64,000 bases of DNA from Cycas panzhihuaensis (lineage: Eukaryota > Cycadophyta): positions 142,173,741-142,237,740 of the forward strand of contig CM041465.1 in assembly GCA_023213395.1 (NCBI GenBank), written 5' to 3'. Below the pieces are notes generated by a model. The model was not told the DNA's origin, did no database searches, and was given only the letters and a program-made list of their open reading frames with translations. Below, in pieces: positions 24,526 through 35,389 of the stretch (positions are counted from its first letter, which is position 1; every line of letters starts with the position of its first letter). Both the position numbers and the translations under genes were made by a program.

Positions 24526-25013
24526 TGTTAAGGCATGGTATAAGAAAACACCTTCTTATACCACCTGTTAGATGTAAGCTAGCTAATCATAGGTCCAAGA
24601 TTCACAACAACATTGTTATGCCATGTTAAAAATTAAAAAATCTTCATATGGATACATACATAATCATTATGAAAAAAAGATAAACATAAGAACATGTATA
24701 ATCACCATAAGACACTAGATATAAATGTGAAAAACCCAAACTAGGGAACAACCATGGGAGAAGGTTGGAGTTTAGCTATACTTTATGAATTGCATAATAA
24801 TGTTATTGCTTTAACTCTCAAGTTTCTCAAGTGGATGTATATATATTTATAAGACAATCTATCTCATGATGAGCCTATCATATTACAAAGACTTTACACC
24901 ATCCAATAAGAGGTTACCATTAACAATTATGAATTTGCCACTTTGACTGATGTTATAATCATGTAGGAGAATATTAAAGATTAACCAAATATGACTTACT
25001 CCACACTCCAATA
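24526..25013 (-). repeat. 5' LTR of the LARD-like element
   Basis: 488 bp, colinear with 20156-20646. On the plus strand it starts TGTTAAGGCATGG, and the copy at 20156 has lost the TG to TA. A TATA-like TATATATTTATA run lies near 24838-24852. Confidence 0.92.
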
Positions 25014-26250
25014 ATGAGGGCTTTTAAAATTGTCGATATAATAAAAACCATAATGTGGGAGAGGACTAGAAGGAAGAGGAGTAAAGACAAACTATTATTG
25101 GTTAAGAATCTACTATATATCAAGGTAGATTATTGGGTTGGCTTCAATTCTATTAATACAAATTATGTAACCCATGCTACTATTTAATTATTTATGTGTC
25201 TAATTAGGGGAGATAAAATTATTAAGGGAGGGAGATATTGGATACCATGAAGTTTGTGCGTTTTCCCAAGGTTATGATTAAATAAGATGAGGAGGTTAGT
25301 GGGAGAGTGATTTGTACTATCTGTGCTTAGGATTTGAAGCCACTAGACTCTTAGGATCACATCTAATCCTCTTATTAATAGACCATAGAAGTTAGATACC
25401 AAATTATGTGTCAACCTAGATATGTAAATTCTAGATTATTACTACATAGTGAAGAATATGGTATCCTAGTAAAGAGAAAGTGAAGTTAGTCTTGGGGATA
25501 ATATATAGGTTCATTTATCTAGGAAGGGATATACTAATAAAGATAAGTGACATGCCATTGATAATTAAGATGGTTATGATGGTTTTACAAAGTGTGCTTT
25601 TGACTCTAAAGGGTTTAAGGCATGATGTAAAATAAATAACTTCCAAGGAAACTTTAAGTTTGGGTTTAAGGAAGGACTCTTAGGGTAGGTCATCACTTGG
25701 CTCACACTTTGAAGTTGAGTCTTTAGCTATAAAGAGGTCAAGGTTAATTATGAAAACCATACATGTAGCTTTGCATACATTCTCATGATCATGAGTCTAA
25801 TTTTTTTAGTACTTGATATAGAGGCTATCCTCTCGATGTTTATTTGCTTTAGTTGTAAGAACACATAAGGGATTTGAAGGCTACTCCATTATTGTATAGT
25901 ACGAATCATCCATGCATTAGTGTTATTAATATGTTGGGCAAGGATATGAGTAGAAGGGAGGATCTCAATGAAAGATAATTGATCATTTTTTTTGTGAATT
26001 ATGCTTTAATAAAATTTTCTATGAACATGGTCTCTTTGAGAGTGGTCTAGGAAACTACCTTAAGGTGCATTTGAATATAGTCTTTTAGTCCAGAAACATA
26101 TATTTTGATGTTAGTTTGTTGATCAAAAGTTTGAGATACTTAATTTTATAGGGCTTAGGACTCCTTAGTGTTTATTTCAACTCATGATATTTGCTTAAGG
26201 TAGGTGAGTATAACCTTATGATATTGAAAGAGTTCTTTTAGTAAAGTAAG
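25014..26250 (-). pseudogene. Old Ty3/gypsy gag and protease (upstream part)
   Basis: This continues the element broken at 20155. On the minus strand, gag remnants include SQTFDQQTNIKIYVSGLKDY near 26125-26065, the conserved gag pattern around a short FxSGLK motif. Protease remnants include LDVILRVWWLQIL near 25365-25325, matching the family's 'GxxWL' C-terminal protease strand. The part nearest 25014 leads into the RT linker that resumes at 20155. Stops and indels are dense and no active-site triad is recognisable. Confidence 0.65.
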
Positions 26251-26265
26251 CATCATAATTTATGG

Positions 26266-26560
26266 CATATGCTCTATGATCAGTATAAACTAGTTGATAC
26301 TCTAAAATAAGTACAAACTACAACTCCTCTAAGACATGCACTTAGGGGAACTACACTCCATAATGACTACAAGTTAACTAAGACTTTGAAACAAGTATAA
26401 ACTATCTAATACTTTGTTATGGGTGTAAACTATCATGTATATATTATTCCTCTAAAATTTTAAAAAATTTAAAAGATTAAAAAAAAAAAAAAAAAAAGCA
26501 TGAACTCCATGATGATTATAAACTAGTTAAACAATTTGTGATAAGTATAAATTATATATA
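26266..26560. repeat. Degenerate tandem repeat, about 57-60 bp units, plus A-run
   Basis: Three diverged copies share CTCTATGATCAGTATAAACT, CTCCATAATGACTACAAGTT or CTCCATGATGATTATAAACT, each followed after about 25 bp by AAGTATAAACTA-like sequence. They start near 26270, 26353 and 26506. An A-run lies at 26479-26497. Confidence 0.6.
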
Positions 26561-27236
26561 CATGCTATTTACAAATATGTGTGTGTGTAACAAAATACCA
26601 AAAATATGCTCTAAAATGATGGTAAATTACTTTTAGATACTCTACTAATTCATTGAATTCTATATATTATCAAGTATATGTGTCCAATTAAATATCAACA
26701 ACTATATAAGACTACTATCATCTAACATAAAGAAGCACAAGTTTTATTCATCAAGCACATATTGATTACATAGTACCATATAAAATAAATACAACTAAAT
26801 CATGTGTGTTAGGTAGATAGATGCTATCATATGAAAAGAAAAATAAAATAAAAACATTAAAAAATAAGAATATTAGGCATATATAAATCAAAGGAGAGCT
26901 CAATCAACATCTCAAATGTAAGTACATATATAAATAAGATACAAAATAAAATATATATGAGTGTTTAAAAAGAGAAAATCCTTTTGTAAGTATATACAAC
27001 ATTCTCAGATAAGATAATTACAACTCATCCAAAACTTATATAATGGGATTATGTCTCCCTAAAACCCCCCACACTCCTAGTCTCTTACTTTAATCAAAAG
27101 CCCCACTATCATATTATCGAGGAATCGTTTTATGATATTGATAAGTTATGGAGGCATGACTAGCACTATCCCAAATCCTCATATCATCTAAGTGAGTCCT
27201 TCTAGTTCAAGTTTGGGTACAGTGCCTCTAACTAAC
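26561..27236. other. Unassigned AT-rich DNA left of the large element
   Basis: No gene or terminal repeat is seen. It ends in the target pentamer CTAAC (27232-27236), which is repeated at 43865-43869. Confidence 0.55.
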
Positions 27237-29830
27237 TGTTTCCCGGCTTCTAGGAATGGATACGGAATCACTGACTCAGGTAAGTACAGGTATGTTTCTT
27301 GCATTATCATCGCTCTCTTTTATTGGGTGTTTGCTTACGTATCTGCATGTGTGTGGCTTTGTGGGTGACCTTGTAGTTGTCCACACTTATTTCAGCCTAT
27401 GACGACTATAGCAGGGGCACACTCCCAACGAGTGTGGCACCCTGGTAGCCATGTTACTTCCCGCATCTACCCTCCTCGCTTCAAGATCCACTAGGTTTGC
27501 TCCACCTCCGCTCGTGTGATGACCCGTCATCGTTTGGTCAACTTGCCACCCCATGTGAGCCCCGTTTTTGCTACTTTGGACCTGTTTTGTTGGCTTGTTT
27601 ACCCCCGGGTAGGTGTTCCAGCCTTTGGTTAGCCCTTTTTGGTCATCTGCCCCCAGCTTAGGCTGGCTGGTGGGCCTATTTTTGGCTCTAGGTGCGTACC
27701 GCTGAAATTTTCACGGTACCACCGGAATATCTAGATCTTAGCATAATTCTTGATCTGACTGTCTCAGGTTATTTTTTAAAATCCGCTGTGGCAATTTCGC
27801 ATTTATTGCGAAACTACCACGTGGATCGCGACTTAATTCTCTCCCAGCCGCGCCCTAATTGCTCGCTTTAGGGTTTTGCTTGAGTACTTAAGTCATTTTT
27901 AGCTCATTTTCAAGGATTCTTTTGCTCACTTTTGGAATTGCTCTCTAAGGAAACATCATCACCTTTCTGCTCTTCTCTGTTTGTTCATTCTTGGCAATGG
28001 ACGGTGCCCTCCCTGATTGCCCTGCTCTCCTTTGGTGTGGCTGAGACATTCTCCCAGCCCCTCATACACCTTGGAGAGGGCCCCTTTGGAGTGGTTTCCA
28101 GTTGATCTTTGCCAGGCAGTCCACAAGTGCCCCAAGTGCAGGTGTTTCCCATCACATCTCCTTAGCAGGGTCTCAAACCTGCTGTGCTCCAGATCTGGGC
28201 TGATTTCTCAGCCCCTCTTCACTGCTCTTTAGCTGAGGCAAATCCCTTGCCTCCCTCACTCAGGTATTCCTTGTTTTACGTTGGTTTCTCTTGTGATATT
28301 TATGCTCAGTCTTGCTTGCTCCTTGTTTTGTCCTTGTGAGTTACTTTTCCTTCCTTTTGTGGGCTATTCTACCACCCTTTTTATGCTTCTTGCCTACGTT
28401 TGCTGCTCAAGGCAGCGGCGTTGAGGGGTAGCATAGACTTTGGAGAGGAGATGGGTGGATTCCGTACCACCTTCCACGCTCCCTAAGCGGCTCTAAGCCC
28501 TCTAAAGCCTCCCTCTCGCCCTGTGCTGCCCTTGGCTTGCAAACAAGGGTTTGTAGGCCCTCTTTTGGCTACCCAAACCAGCGCTGTCACAAGTTACAGC
28601 GCTGATTTGGGGACCTTTGTTTAGGTTTGGGCAACACTCATAAGTCCCAACCGCTAGTCTTTGCCTCGCTTTCTTCCCGGCTGCCCGGCTTATTCCTCAT
28701 AGCATCCCGGTTCATCGTGGGTTTTCTTGGGCCTCTCTTTGCCCCTTTACTGCCATTTTCCAGCCCTTGCTCTTGGCCTTGTCCTCGCTGCCTTGTGGCT
28801 CTTGAGGGGAGGTTAGGGCATCATTTGCGGGAGGTAGGCCACTCCGAGGCTTACCGATCATTTACCTTTGTCTTGGTCACTCTCTTTTAGGTACTTTCAT
28901 TCTTGGATTGGCACTAACGCATGTATATTTAGATTCACATTTATACTATTTAGGCATATATTGTTAGAATCTTGTATTGCATGTTAGTGCTCTTCCTCCG
29001 GGAAGGGAGAGACCGCCATTGCTTGTAGGTATTCGGGTACCGTGGAGGATATCGCCCGTTAGTCTCGTTACTGGTAAGTACCTTGTATACATTATATTTT
29101 TATGTTGTTTCATTTATTAGTTGGTGCTTCCTTTCTTTCTTTGGCATCGCACTTGATTTTTCGGGGAAGGTAAGGAAGCCCCTCTTGTTCACCCACCGCA
29201 ACATCTCGCACCCAACGCGCCGTGTGGAGTGGTTCGGTGCTCCTCGAGAAGGCTTTCGTCACGCACGCCCTTGGTCCAGGTGCACGTCTTGCTTCACTTT
29301 GCTACCTTACCATTTTTTCCTTTTATACTCCTTTAGTAACTAGCACATTGGAAGATAAAAGGGAAAACTTGGTCTTGTGTTTGGTTGTGTTTCCTTTATT
29401 TTGTTACACGTATCTTTACCATCTATAGGAAAGGTTGTAGGAACCCCCTTTCCCTACCTTTCTCCTTCTCTCCTTAACCACACAAGTTCCTTGCCTTCTG
29501 CATCACTTGTGTACCCGGTTAGGTTATGTAGGCATACTCTTGGCCTATCCCCGTTGGGCTTTCTCTTCCCCCCTTCTGGCCACCCAAGGGTGGGAGGAGC
29601 TTGTCTCTAGGTCAACCCAGGTTTGCCCTGCGCATCTTCACCCCTTGTCCGAAGCGGTGAAGGACCACCTGATAGTAGCCATATTCCATTGCGGATCCTG
29701 AACTCACGCTTTAGCGCACGGGGCACTCTGTGTGATAGTTACCTTCCTCTTAGGTCCCACTTTCAATTATTTCACCACCCGTTCTCTCCACACCTCCTAG
29801 TTGGGTAGTTATCCCATAGACGCGCGTCCA
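27237..29830 (+). repeat. 5' LTR (2594 bp)
   Basis: It starts TGTTTCCCGG and ends CGCGCGTCCA. It is colinear with 41275-43864. LTRs this long are typical of Tat, Ogre and Athila-type elements. A few short open frames inside recur in both LTRs simply because the LTRs are copies. Confidence 0.96.
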
Positions 29831-29850
29831 TTGGCGACCATACTGGGGAC
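29831..29850 (+). other. Primer-binding site
   Basis: TTGGCGACCATACTGGGGAC directly follows the 5' LTR. The TTGGCG...TGGGGA form is what non-chromoviral plant gypsy elements use, rather than the initiator-Met type found in the other elements here. I did not determine which tRNA it matches. Confidence 0.85.
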
Positions 29851-30097
29851 TGCCAGTAAGAGAGCTAGTTTTCGCTCTCTTCCGTTGGTTTCGCTACCTT
29901 CTTGTGGTCCTTCCTATACCTATTCTGATCCCTACGTTGGGCAGCCCCCAACGTGTGTGTTTTATTGTTCCCCCTCTTTCCCTAACATTGTCAGTTGATC
30001 TTGCATGTGACTCTTTTCTCGTCGTTTGCGCGGTCTACCTCATTTGTTAGAAGACCCCGAGTATCACCCTCTTCCTTTGTCAGATTCTGAACTGACT

Positions 30098-32740
30098 ATG
30101 GAGGGATACTCCTCTTCCGATTGGACCTACCACACTTCAACCTTAGAAACCCATGCTTTTCCTTCTTCTATTCCTGGGTCCACCCAAGAGGGTGATGAAC
30201 CCTTTTATTACCCAAATGACCAACACCTCTCACTTGATGTCCATCCTTCTACCCATGCCGTGGAAGGATCCGCTCCTCTTGAGACTTGCCACGCATTCGG
30301 TGACTCTTATGAGGAGCATTCTGAGGAACCTACTTTGTTCGAGGTTCCAATTACCTCTTACGAGTACGTAGGAACTCCTCCTGCCGACGTAGTTGAAGCT
30401 CTCAACGAGTGTCACCGCGCGGTACGCTTGCAACCGCATCCTGAGTGGCTTGGGGGTGCTCTTCGTGGAGGAGCCTCTTCCTCTTCCGCTCCTCCCCCGC
30501 ATGCCTCATCCTTATCTACCCTTCCTTTGACAACAAAACCCTTTGTGTCCACACATGTGTCCCGCTCCTTTCCTATTCCCACGGTGGGGGCACGTGTTGC
30601 GCCTTCCATTTCTCATCGAGGTCCTAATATTTCGGGATCTCCTCATGGTGTGTCTTTCCCTCAATTGAAGGTTAGCATACCCACTCCTAACCAAACTAAT
30701 GTGCCATCCCCTAATGTGGCACATGTTGCTCCTAGTAGGCCTACTGGTCCTACCAGCATTCTGACCACTAGCCATGTGGGATCCACTCCCGCACATTCTC
30801 AAAGCCAATACGTTGGTGCTTCCTTCTATGTTCCCCCAGGGTATACTTCTCAACCTTGGGAGCAGGGTAGAGGAAGCCGTCTTCCCATCTATGGGGTGGA
30901 TCTGCTACACCCATATGGGGTCGCTCCACCCACGGGTGGCCCGTATGGGCAAAACCCGGTTCCACATCCCTCTTGCCCGTCTTCTAACGCAATTCCATCC
31001 GTTGTGCCTTCGCAAGGGAACCCGACCCCCTTCCAAGGCACCAACCCCCACGCCTCTTTTCAACAAGGGGCATTGCCTCAAGGAGGGATGGGTGTTCCAC
31101 CCCCATCCGCTCCTTGTGCGTTGCCTACTTCGACATTCGTTGATCCTACGGTTCAGGCAAGGGCATGCCCCTTCATGGACTTTAGGTCAACCCCTCTTTC
31201 TATTGAGGCGTTAAGAACCAACTTGCCGCCTCATCCCCTTGAAGTTCCTCGATTCGACGGAATTTCGTCGCAAGACCCGGCGGAGCATGTGCGTAGTTTT
31301 TCTATGGCATGCATCGATTACTAGGCTTATGACCACATTTTAATGAAATTATTCCCGCGATCCTTGCAGGGCGACGTCCTCAAGTGGTTCTACCGTCTCC
31401 CTGCCCATTCTATCCATTCATTCCAGCAATTGGTGGATGAGTTCATCAACTATTTTGATGTGGCTTGTCCATTCGAGAGCGGAATGAGGTCCCTTCTTTC
31501 GCTCAAACAAGGTCACGACGAAATGAACCATGACTTTGTGCGGTGATTCCACGACTTGCTTCACTCCACTAAGGCAACACTGCCCGAGGAGTTGAAGCGA
31601 GACCTTTTCGTCAACGCACTTCGTCCCGAAGTCCATGTGGAAGTCCTCAAGATGGGGGCGACCACATGTGACTCCGCAATCGCCAAGTGTTTGGCGTTGG
31701 AGGCTATTGAGATCCAAGCTGGTCTCAAGAAACCTCTTAAGCCCTCACAACGCCATGAGGTACCACCCCTTACCAAGGATACCAAACCTTCCCAACCGAC
31801 TCGGTCTTCCTCTCATCCTACCGAGAGGACTTTAGACCCTCTCACATCAGCTATACGCTCGTTTGAGCATACAATGAAGGAGCTCAAGCTTCAAGCTCCT
31901 TCATCCCCTACATCCAACAAACAAGTGTAAAAGACTACCCAAGCTCCTCTTCCCAGGAATGGAAACGCCCAGTCCTCTCAAGCGAGAAGGTCTGACCCTC
32001 CGCTTGAGAAGAAGTGGTGCTCCATTCATGGGGATTGCTTCCATGACAATTCTCGTTGTAGGGCTCAGCATCCAAAGGATGCCCCTCGATGTGATTCTTC
32101 CCCCAAACGGGCCTCAAGGCCTAATTTGGATCAACCAGTTCACAAGGATCCATTCCCTAAACATGGGGAACGTGATCGTGGCACCCAAACCAAGAGCAAC
32201 CGTAACCGAGGAAGATCGCCTGATCCCCGTCCTTACCGCGACAAAGGGAAGGGCGCTTGGAACTCGTCTTCCTCTTCTCGTTCTCCCAGCCGTCGCACCC
32301 CATCGCCTTCACGACCCCGGAACAGGGGGAATAAGGTGATCCAGTTGCTCGAAGCAACTCCCACTTTTGCCCTTACGCGATCTCAAGCTGCTAAGGAAGC
32401 AGCGGGAGCTTCTTGTTCTTTCGCTCCTTTCGACCCTCTTTCGGAGACTCTTCCTCCGGAAATCCCTCTCTTTCCCAAGGCTATTCCTATGCGCCCGGGT
32501 CGTTACGATTTCCAAAGGGCACTTACCCAACCTACCGGGAAGGGTAAGCCCTTCTCCGTCGTGGACGAGCTCCATACAGTCGTTGCAGGAATGTCCTTGA
32601 TGGACATCCTGAGGAGTTACCCCGAGCAGTGGGCCCTCCTCCTGGAAGCTTTAGGATCAAGTGACGCGCCTATCCCCCCTTTGGGTGTCGCCCAAGGTAG
32701 TGGACCCGTTATCTCGTTTGATCCTAAGGATCTTCCTCCC
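30098..32740 (+). pseudogene. gag of the Tat-like element
   Basis: The first in-frame ATG is 30098; the frame is open from 30011 after a TGA. The first 400 codons are rich in Pro, Ser and Thr. The capsid region follows at about 31250-31730 and includes LKWFYRLPAHSIHSFQQLVD and LPEELKRDLFVNALRPEV. At about 32000-32060 the stretch KKWCSIHGDCFHDNSRC is a Cys/His knuckle of the C-x2-H type. A basic Ser/Arg-rich tail (about 32170-32330) should bind RNA. Stops are TAG at 31322, TGA at 31544 and TAA at 31928. There is no frameshift, and the same frame continues into protease and RT. Confidence 0.88.
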
Positions 32741-34018
32741 GCTAGTGAAAGGGAACGTCAGTGGAACTTCCCATTCACCATCACTATCGATATGCCCGAT
32801 TGTACTCTTCGAAGGACTGTTGTTGACAACGATTCTTCTGTCAATGCCATGCCCTTGCGTGTCATGCAAGAGCTTGGCATCTCTGCCTTGGAACCCATTC
32901 CCTGGTGATGCCAAGGTTATGAGGGTAGCGAAAAGACCCCTTTGGGATCTGTCGCGATTCCGTTTACCCTTGAGGGCAAGACCGTTCTTGCCAACATTGT
33001 AGTCCTCGACGTTGATGTGGATTACAACCTCCTCCTAGGTCGTCCATGGCTCGATCAAATGGGGGTTGTATGCTCGACTCTTTGGGGACAACTTAAATTC
33101 GTCCATGACGAACGAATGAGAGTGATTCCCCACGAACGTCCACTGACCAAACAAACCCGTTCTGCCAATTCGTCAAACCAAGGTTCATCTACTCACGCCT
33201 CAGCTTTCTCTATTGGTATACCTAACCCATCTGAGGAAGATCCTGTATCTTCTCCTCCTAGTTTCATGCGATTTACCCCTATTGGCGTTGGGAGTTATGG
33301 GTACCTTGCTTTGTTTAGTGATGACGAGTCACTTGACGAAGATGAGGGTTGTCTCCACCCCATCTCTTTCCTCTGCGCCAGTAGGTCGCACCTGCCTTGT
33401 TTTAGATCCCCATCTAGAACTTCTCTCATTAGTGAGGCTAGCCCCTCATGTGTGTCACATGTCCTCGCTCATGTTGACCCTCCAATCGCCAGTTCTTCTT
33501 TTTCATTACCCCCCGTAGGTAATGGCTTTGAAGAATTGCCTTTCGCTCCTTTCGAGGAGCCTCTTCTTAATTTTCCTTCAGATTCCCATGAGGAAGTTGA
33601 GCAACTCGACGGCCATCACGGTCTTGTTGCACTTACTCCCTCCAGCGCTTCTTCTACTCAGAGTAAGGTCATCCATTGGGTGGATTATTTCGAGGATGAT
33701 GAAGCCCTACTTGAGCACTTAGCGGGCCTTGCGCCCAACTTACCTTCTGGTCACCACCGGCTTGGTCATTAGAAGATCCTCGTGATCGGATCCGCGCTTG
33801 CAGATCTGATCCCGTCTCCTATTCCTCCTCCTCCCATTGATCTTGCCCCTCTCCACTTCGAAGAGGGCAATGCCATGTGCATGGGGGCAACTCAAGACAT
33901 AGTCTTGGCCCTGGGCAAGGTCATTAAGGTTGGGTTGGAATGTTCCCCTGATGAGATAAGGGAGTACTCCCTTCTGTTCTAAGAGTTCTGAGACATTTTT
34001 GCGTGGGATTATGCTGAC
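32741..34018 (+). pseudogene. Aspartic protease and linker of the Tat-like element
   Basis: Protease lies at about 32760-33120. The active-site stretch reads VVDNDSSVNAM near 32818-32850, with Asp where the family has Gly. The C-terminal strand VDYNLLLGRPWLDQMG is preserved (about 33017-33063). A long acidic, Ser- and Pro-rich linker follows (about 33180-33770). Stops are TGA at 32906, TAG at 33770, TAA at 33980 and TGA at 33989. It would have cut the Gag-Pol chain. Same frame as gag. Confidence 0.85.
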
Positions 34019-34800
34019 ATGAAGGGAATCGACCCCTCGATTGTCACTCATAACCTCACCACCACCCTTCTGGCGCTCGCACATGCGAAGCAGTGTCCCC
34101 TTCACCTGAAGCTATCTGCCGCCGTCAAGATGGAGGTCGAAAAGCTTTTGGACGCTGGGCTTATTACTTCTATTGACTACCCTAAGTGGGTCTCCAATAT
34201 CATTCCCATTGCTAAAAAGAACGGGGTAATCCGTATCTGTGTCGACTTTCGCGACATCAACAACGCTTGTCCCAAGGATAATTTCCCATTACCCTTCCTC
34301 GATCAAATCATCGATCGCACCACCAGATTTGAAGTGATGCCCCTAATGGATGGCTTCTCCGGTTATAACCAAATCCAGATTTCTCTCGAAGACCGTCATA
34401 AGATGGCCTTCACTACTCCCTGGGGTACCTTCGCCTACAAGGCGATGCCCTTTGGCCTCAAGAATGCAGGCGCTACTTACCAAAGAGCCATGCATTTTAT
34501 CTTCCATGACCTCATTAACGACACGCTGGAGGTCTTCATGGATGATATGATGGGTCTCTCCCGCGTGAGAACCCATCACCCTTCCGACTTGCATGCCATC
34601 TTCTCGCGATGCTGCGAGTATCACGTCAGTCTTAATCCGCTTAAATGTGTGTTTACCGTTACTTCGGGTAAACTCCTCAGATTCCTTGTATCCAAATGAG
34701 GAATTCAGATCGACCCTAACAAAGTCAGAGCAATCCTCGACATACCTCCACCTAGAACTCAACGGCAGATTAAGTCGTTTCTAGGTAGGCTTGGTTTCCT
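34019..34800 (+). pseudogene. Reverse transcriptase of the Tat-like element
   Basis: The domain contains WVSNIIPIAKKNGVIRICVD, then NNACPKDNFPLPFLDQIIDR, DGFSGYNQI, TTPWGTFAYKAMPFGLKNAG and the catalytic FMDD (codons 34535-34546), so both palm aspartates are present. The thumb region reads LNPLKCVFTVTSGKLL. One stop, TGA at 34697, lies after SK where Arg is usual, consistent with CGA to TGA. The domain is otherwise full length and in frame with gag. Confidence 0.93.
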
Positions 34801-35345
34801 TAGGCGCTTCTTAGCTGATTTCGCTGTGAGTGCTAAACCCCTCACGAACCTATTGAAGAAAGGAGCTCCTTTTGCCTGGTCTGACAAGACCCAAAAGGCC
34901 TTCGAAGGACTCAAGGAAGCCCTGGCTTCCACTCCTACGTTGGCACCTCCTCGATTCGATAGGCCCTTCATTCTGTATACCTCAGCGACTGACGAATCCT
35001 TGGGCGCTATGCTCACTTAGGAGGATGACTGAGGAACTGAGAGAGCTATATATTTCATCAGTCGCACTCTTGTGGCTGCTGAGCTTAACTATTCCCCTGC
35101 TGAGAAGGAATGCCTCTCCTTGGTCCACGCAACCAAGAAGTTCAGGCACTACTTACTTGGCAACACCACCAAGGTGATCGTTCAATCTGATCCCTTGCGA
35201 TACCTGCTAACTTGCTCGGATTTGACGGGTAGGGCTAGTCGTTGGGCCGTCCTACTCCAAGAATTTGATCTCCATATCGTTAACTGGAAATCAAAGAAGG
35301 GAATGATAGTGGCCGAGCAACTTGCGGACACCCCTATCCCTAACT
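34801..35345 (+). pseudogene. RNase H (Ty3 type) of the Tat-like element
   Basis: The domain follows RT in frame, with KPLTNLLKKGAPFAWSDKTQ (connection) and then RPFILYTSATDESLGAML. The later motifs NYSPAEKECLSLVHATKKFR and VQSDPLRYLL are present. The first acidic position appears as TSATDE, changed from the usual DAS-type motif. Stops are TAG at 35018 and TGA at 35030. It would degrade the RNA strand during reverse transcription. No archaeal-type RNase H follows it here, although Tat elements normally have one between RH and INT. Confidence 0.88.
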
Positions 35346-35389
35346 CCTTTGATACTCCTGTTGACGACTCTCTCCCCGATGAGTCTATC

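Larger units (their letters stand above)
20156..25013 (-). mobile_element. LTR retroelement without recognisable pol (LARD-like), inserted in the old gypsy
   Basis: Two LTRs of 491 and 488 bp flank about 3.9 kb. The minus strand has a primer site at the inner edge of the right LTR and a polypurine tract at the inner edge of the left one. Target duplications are ATGAA (20151-20155) and ATGAG (25014-25018), one transition apart. I found no gag, RT, RNase H or integrase motif on either strand inside. This fits a large retrotransposon derivative mobilised in trans, but a coding region decayed beyond recognition by eye is possible. Confidence 0.85.

Noticed and set aside
28627-28890. 87-codon frame in the 5' LTR, repeated at 42659-42922
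   Set aside because: Its conservation is explained by the two LTRs being copies of one sequence; no domain and no coding bias is visible.
30026-30097. Upstream extension of the Tat-like gag frame
   Set aside because: The frame is open from 30011 but its first ATG is 30098; the codon at 30026 is TTG.
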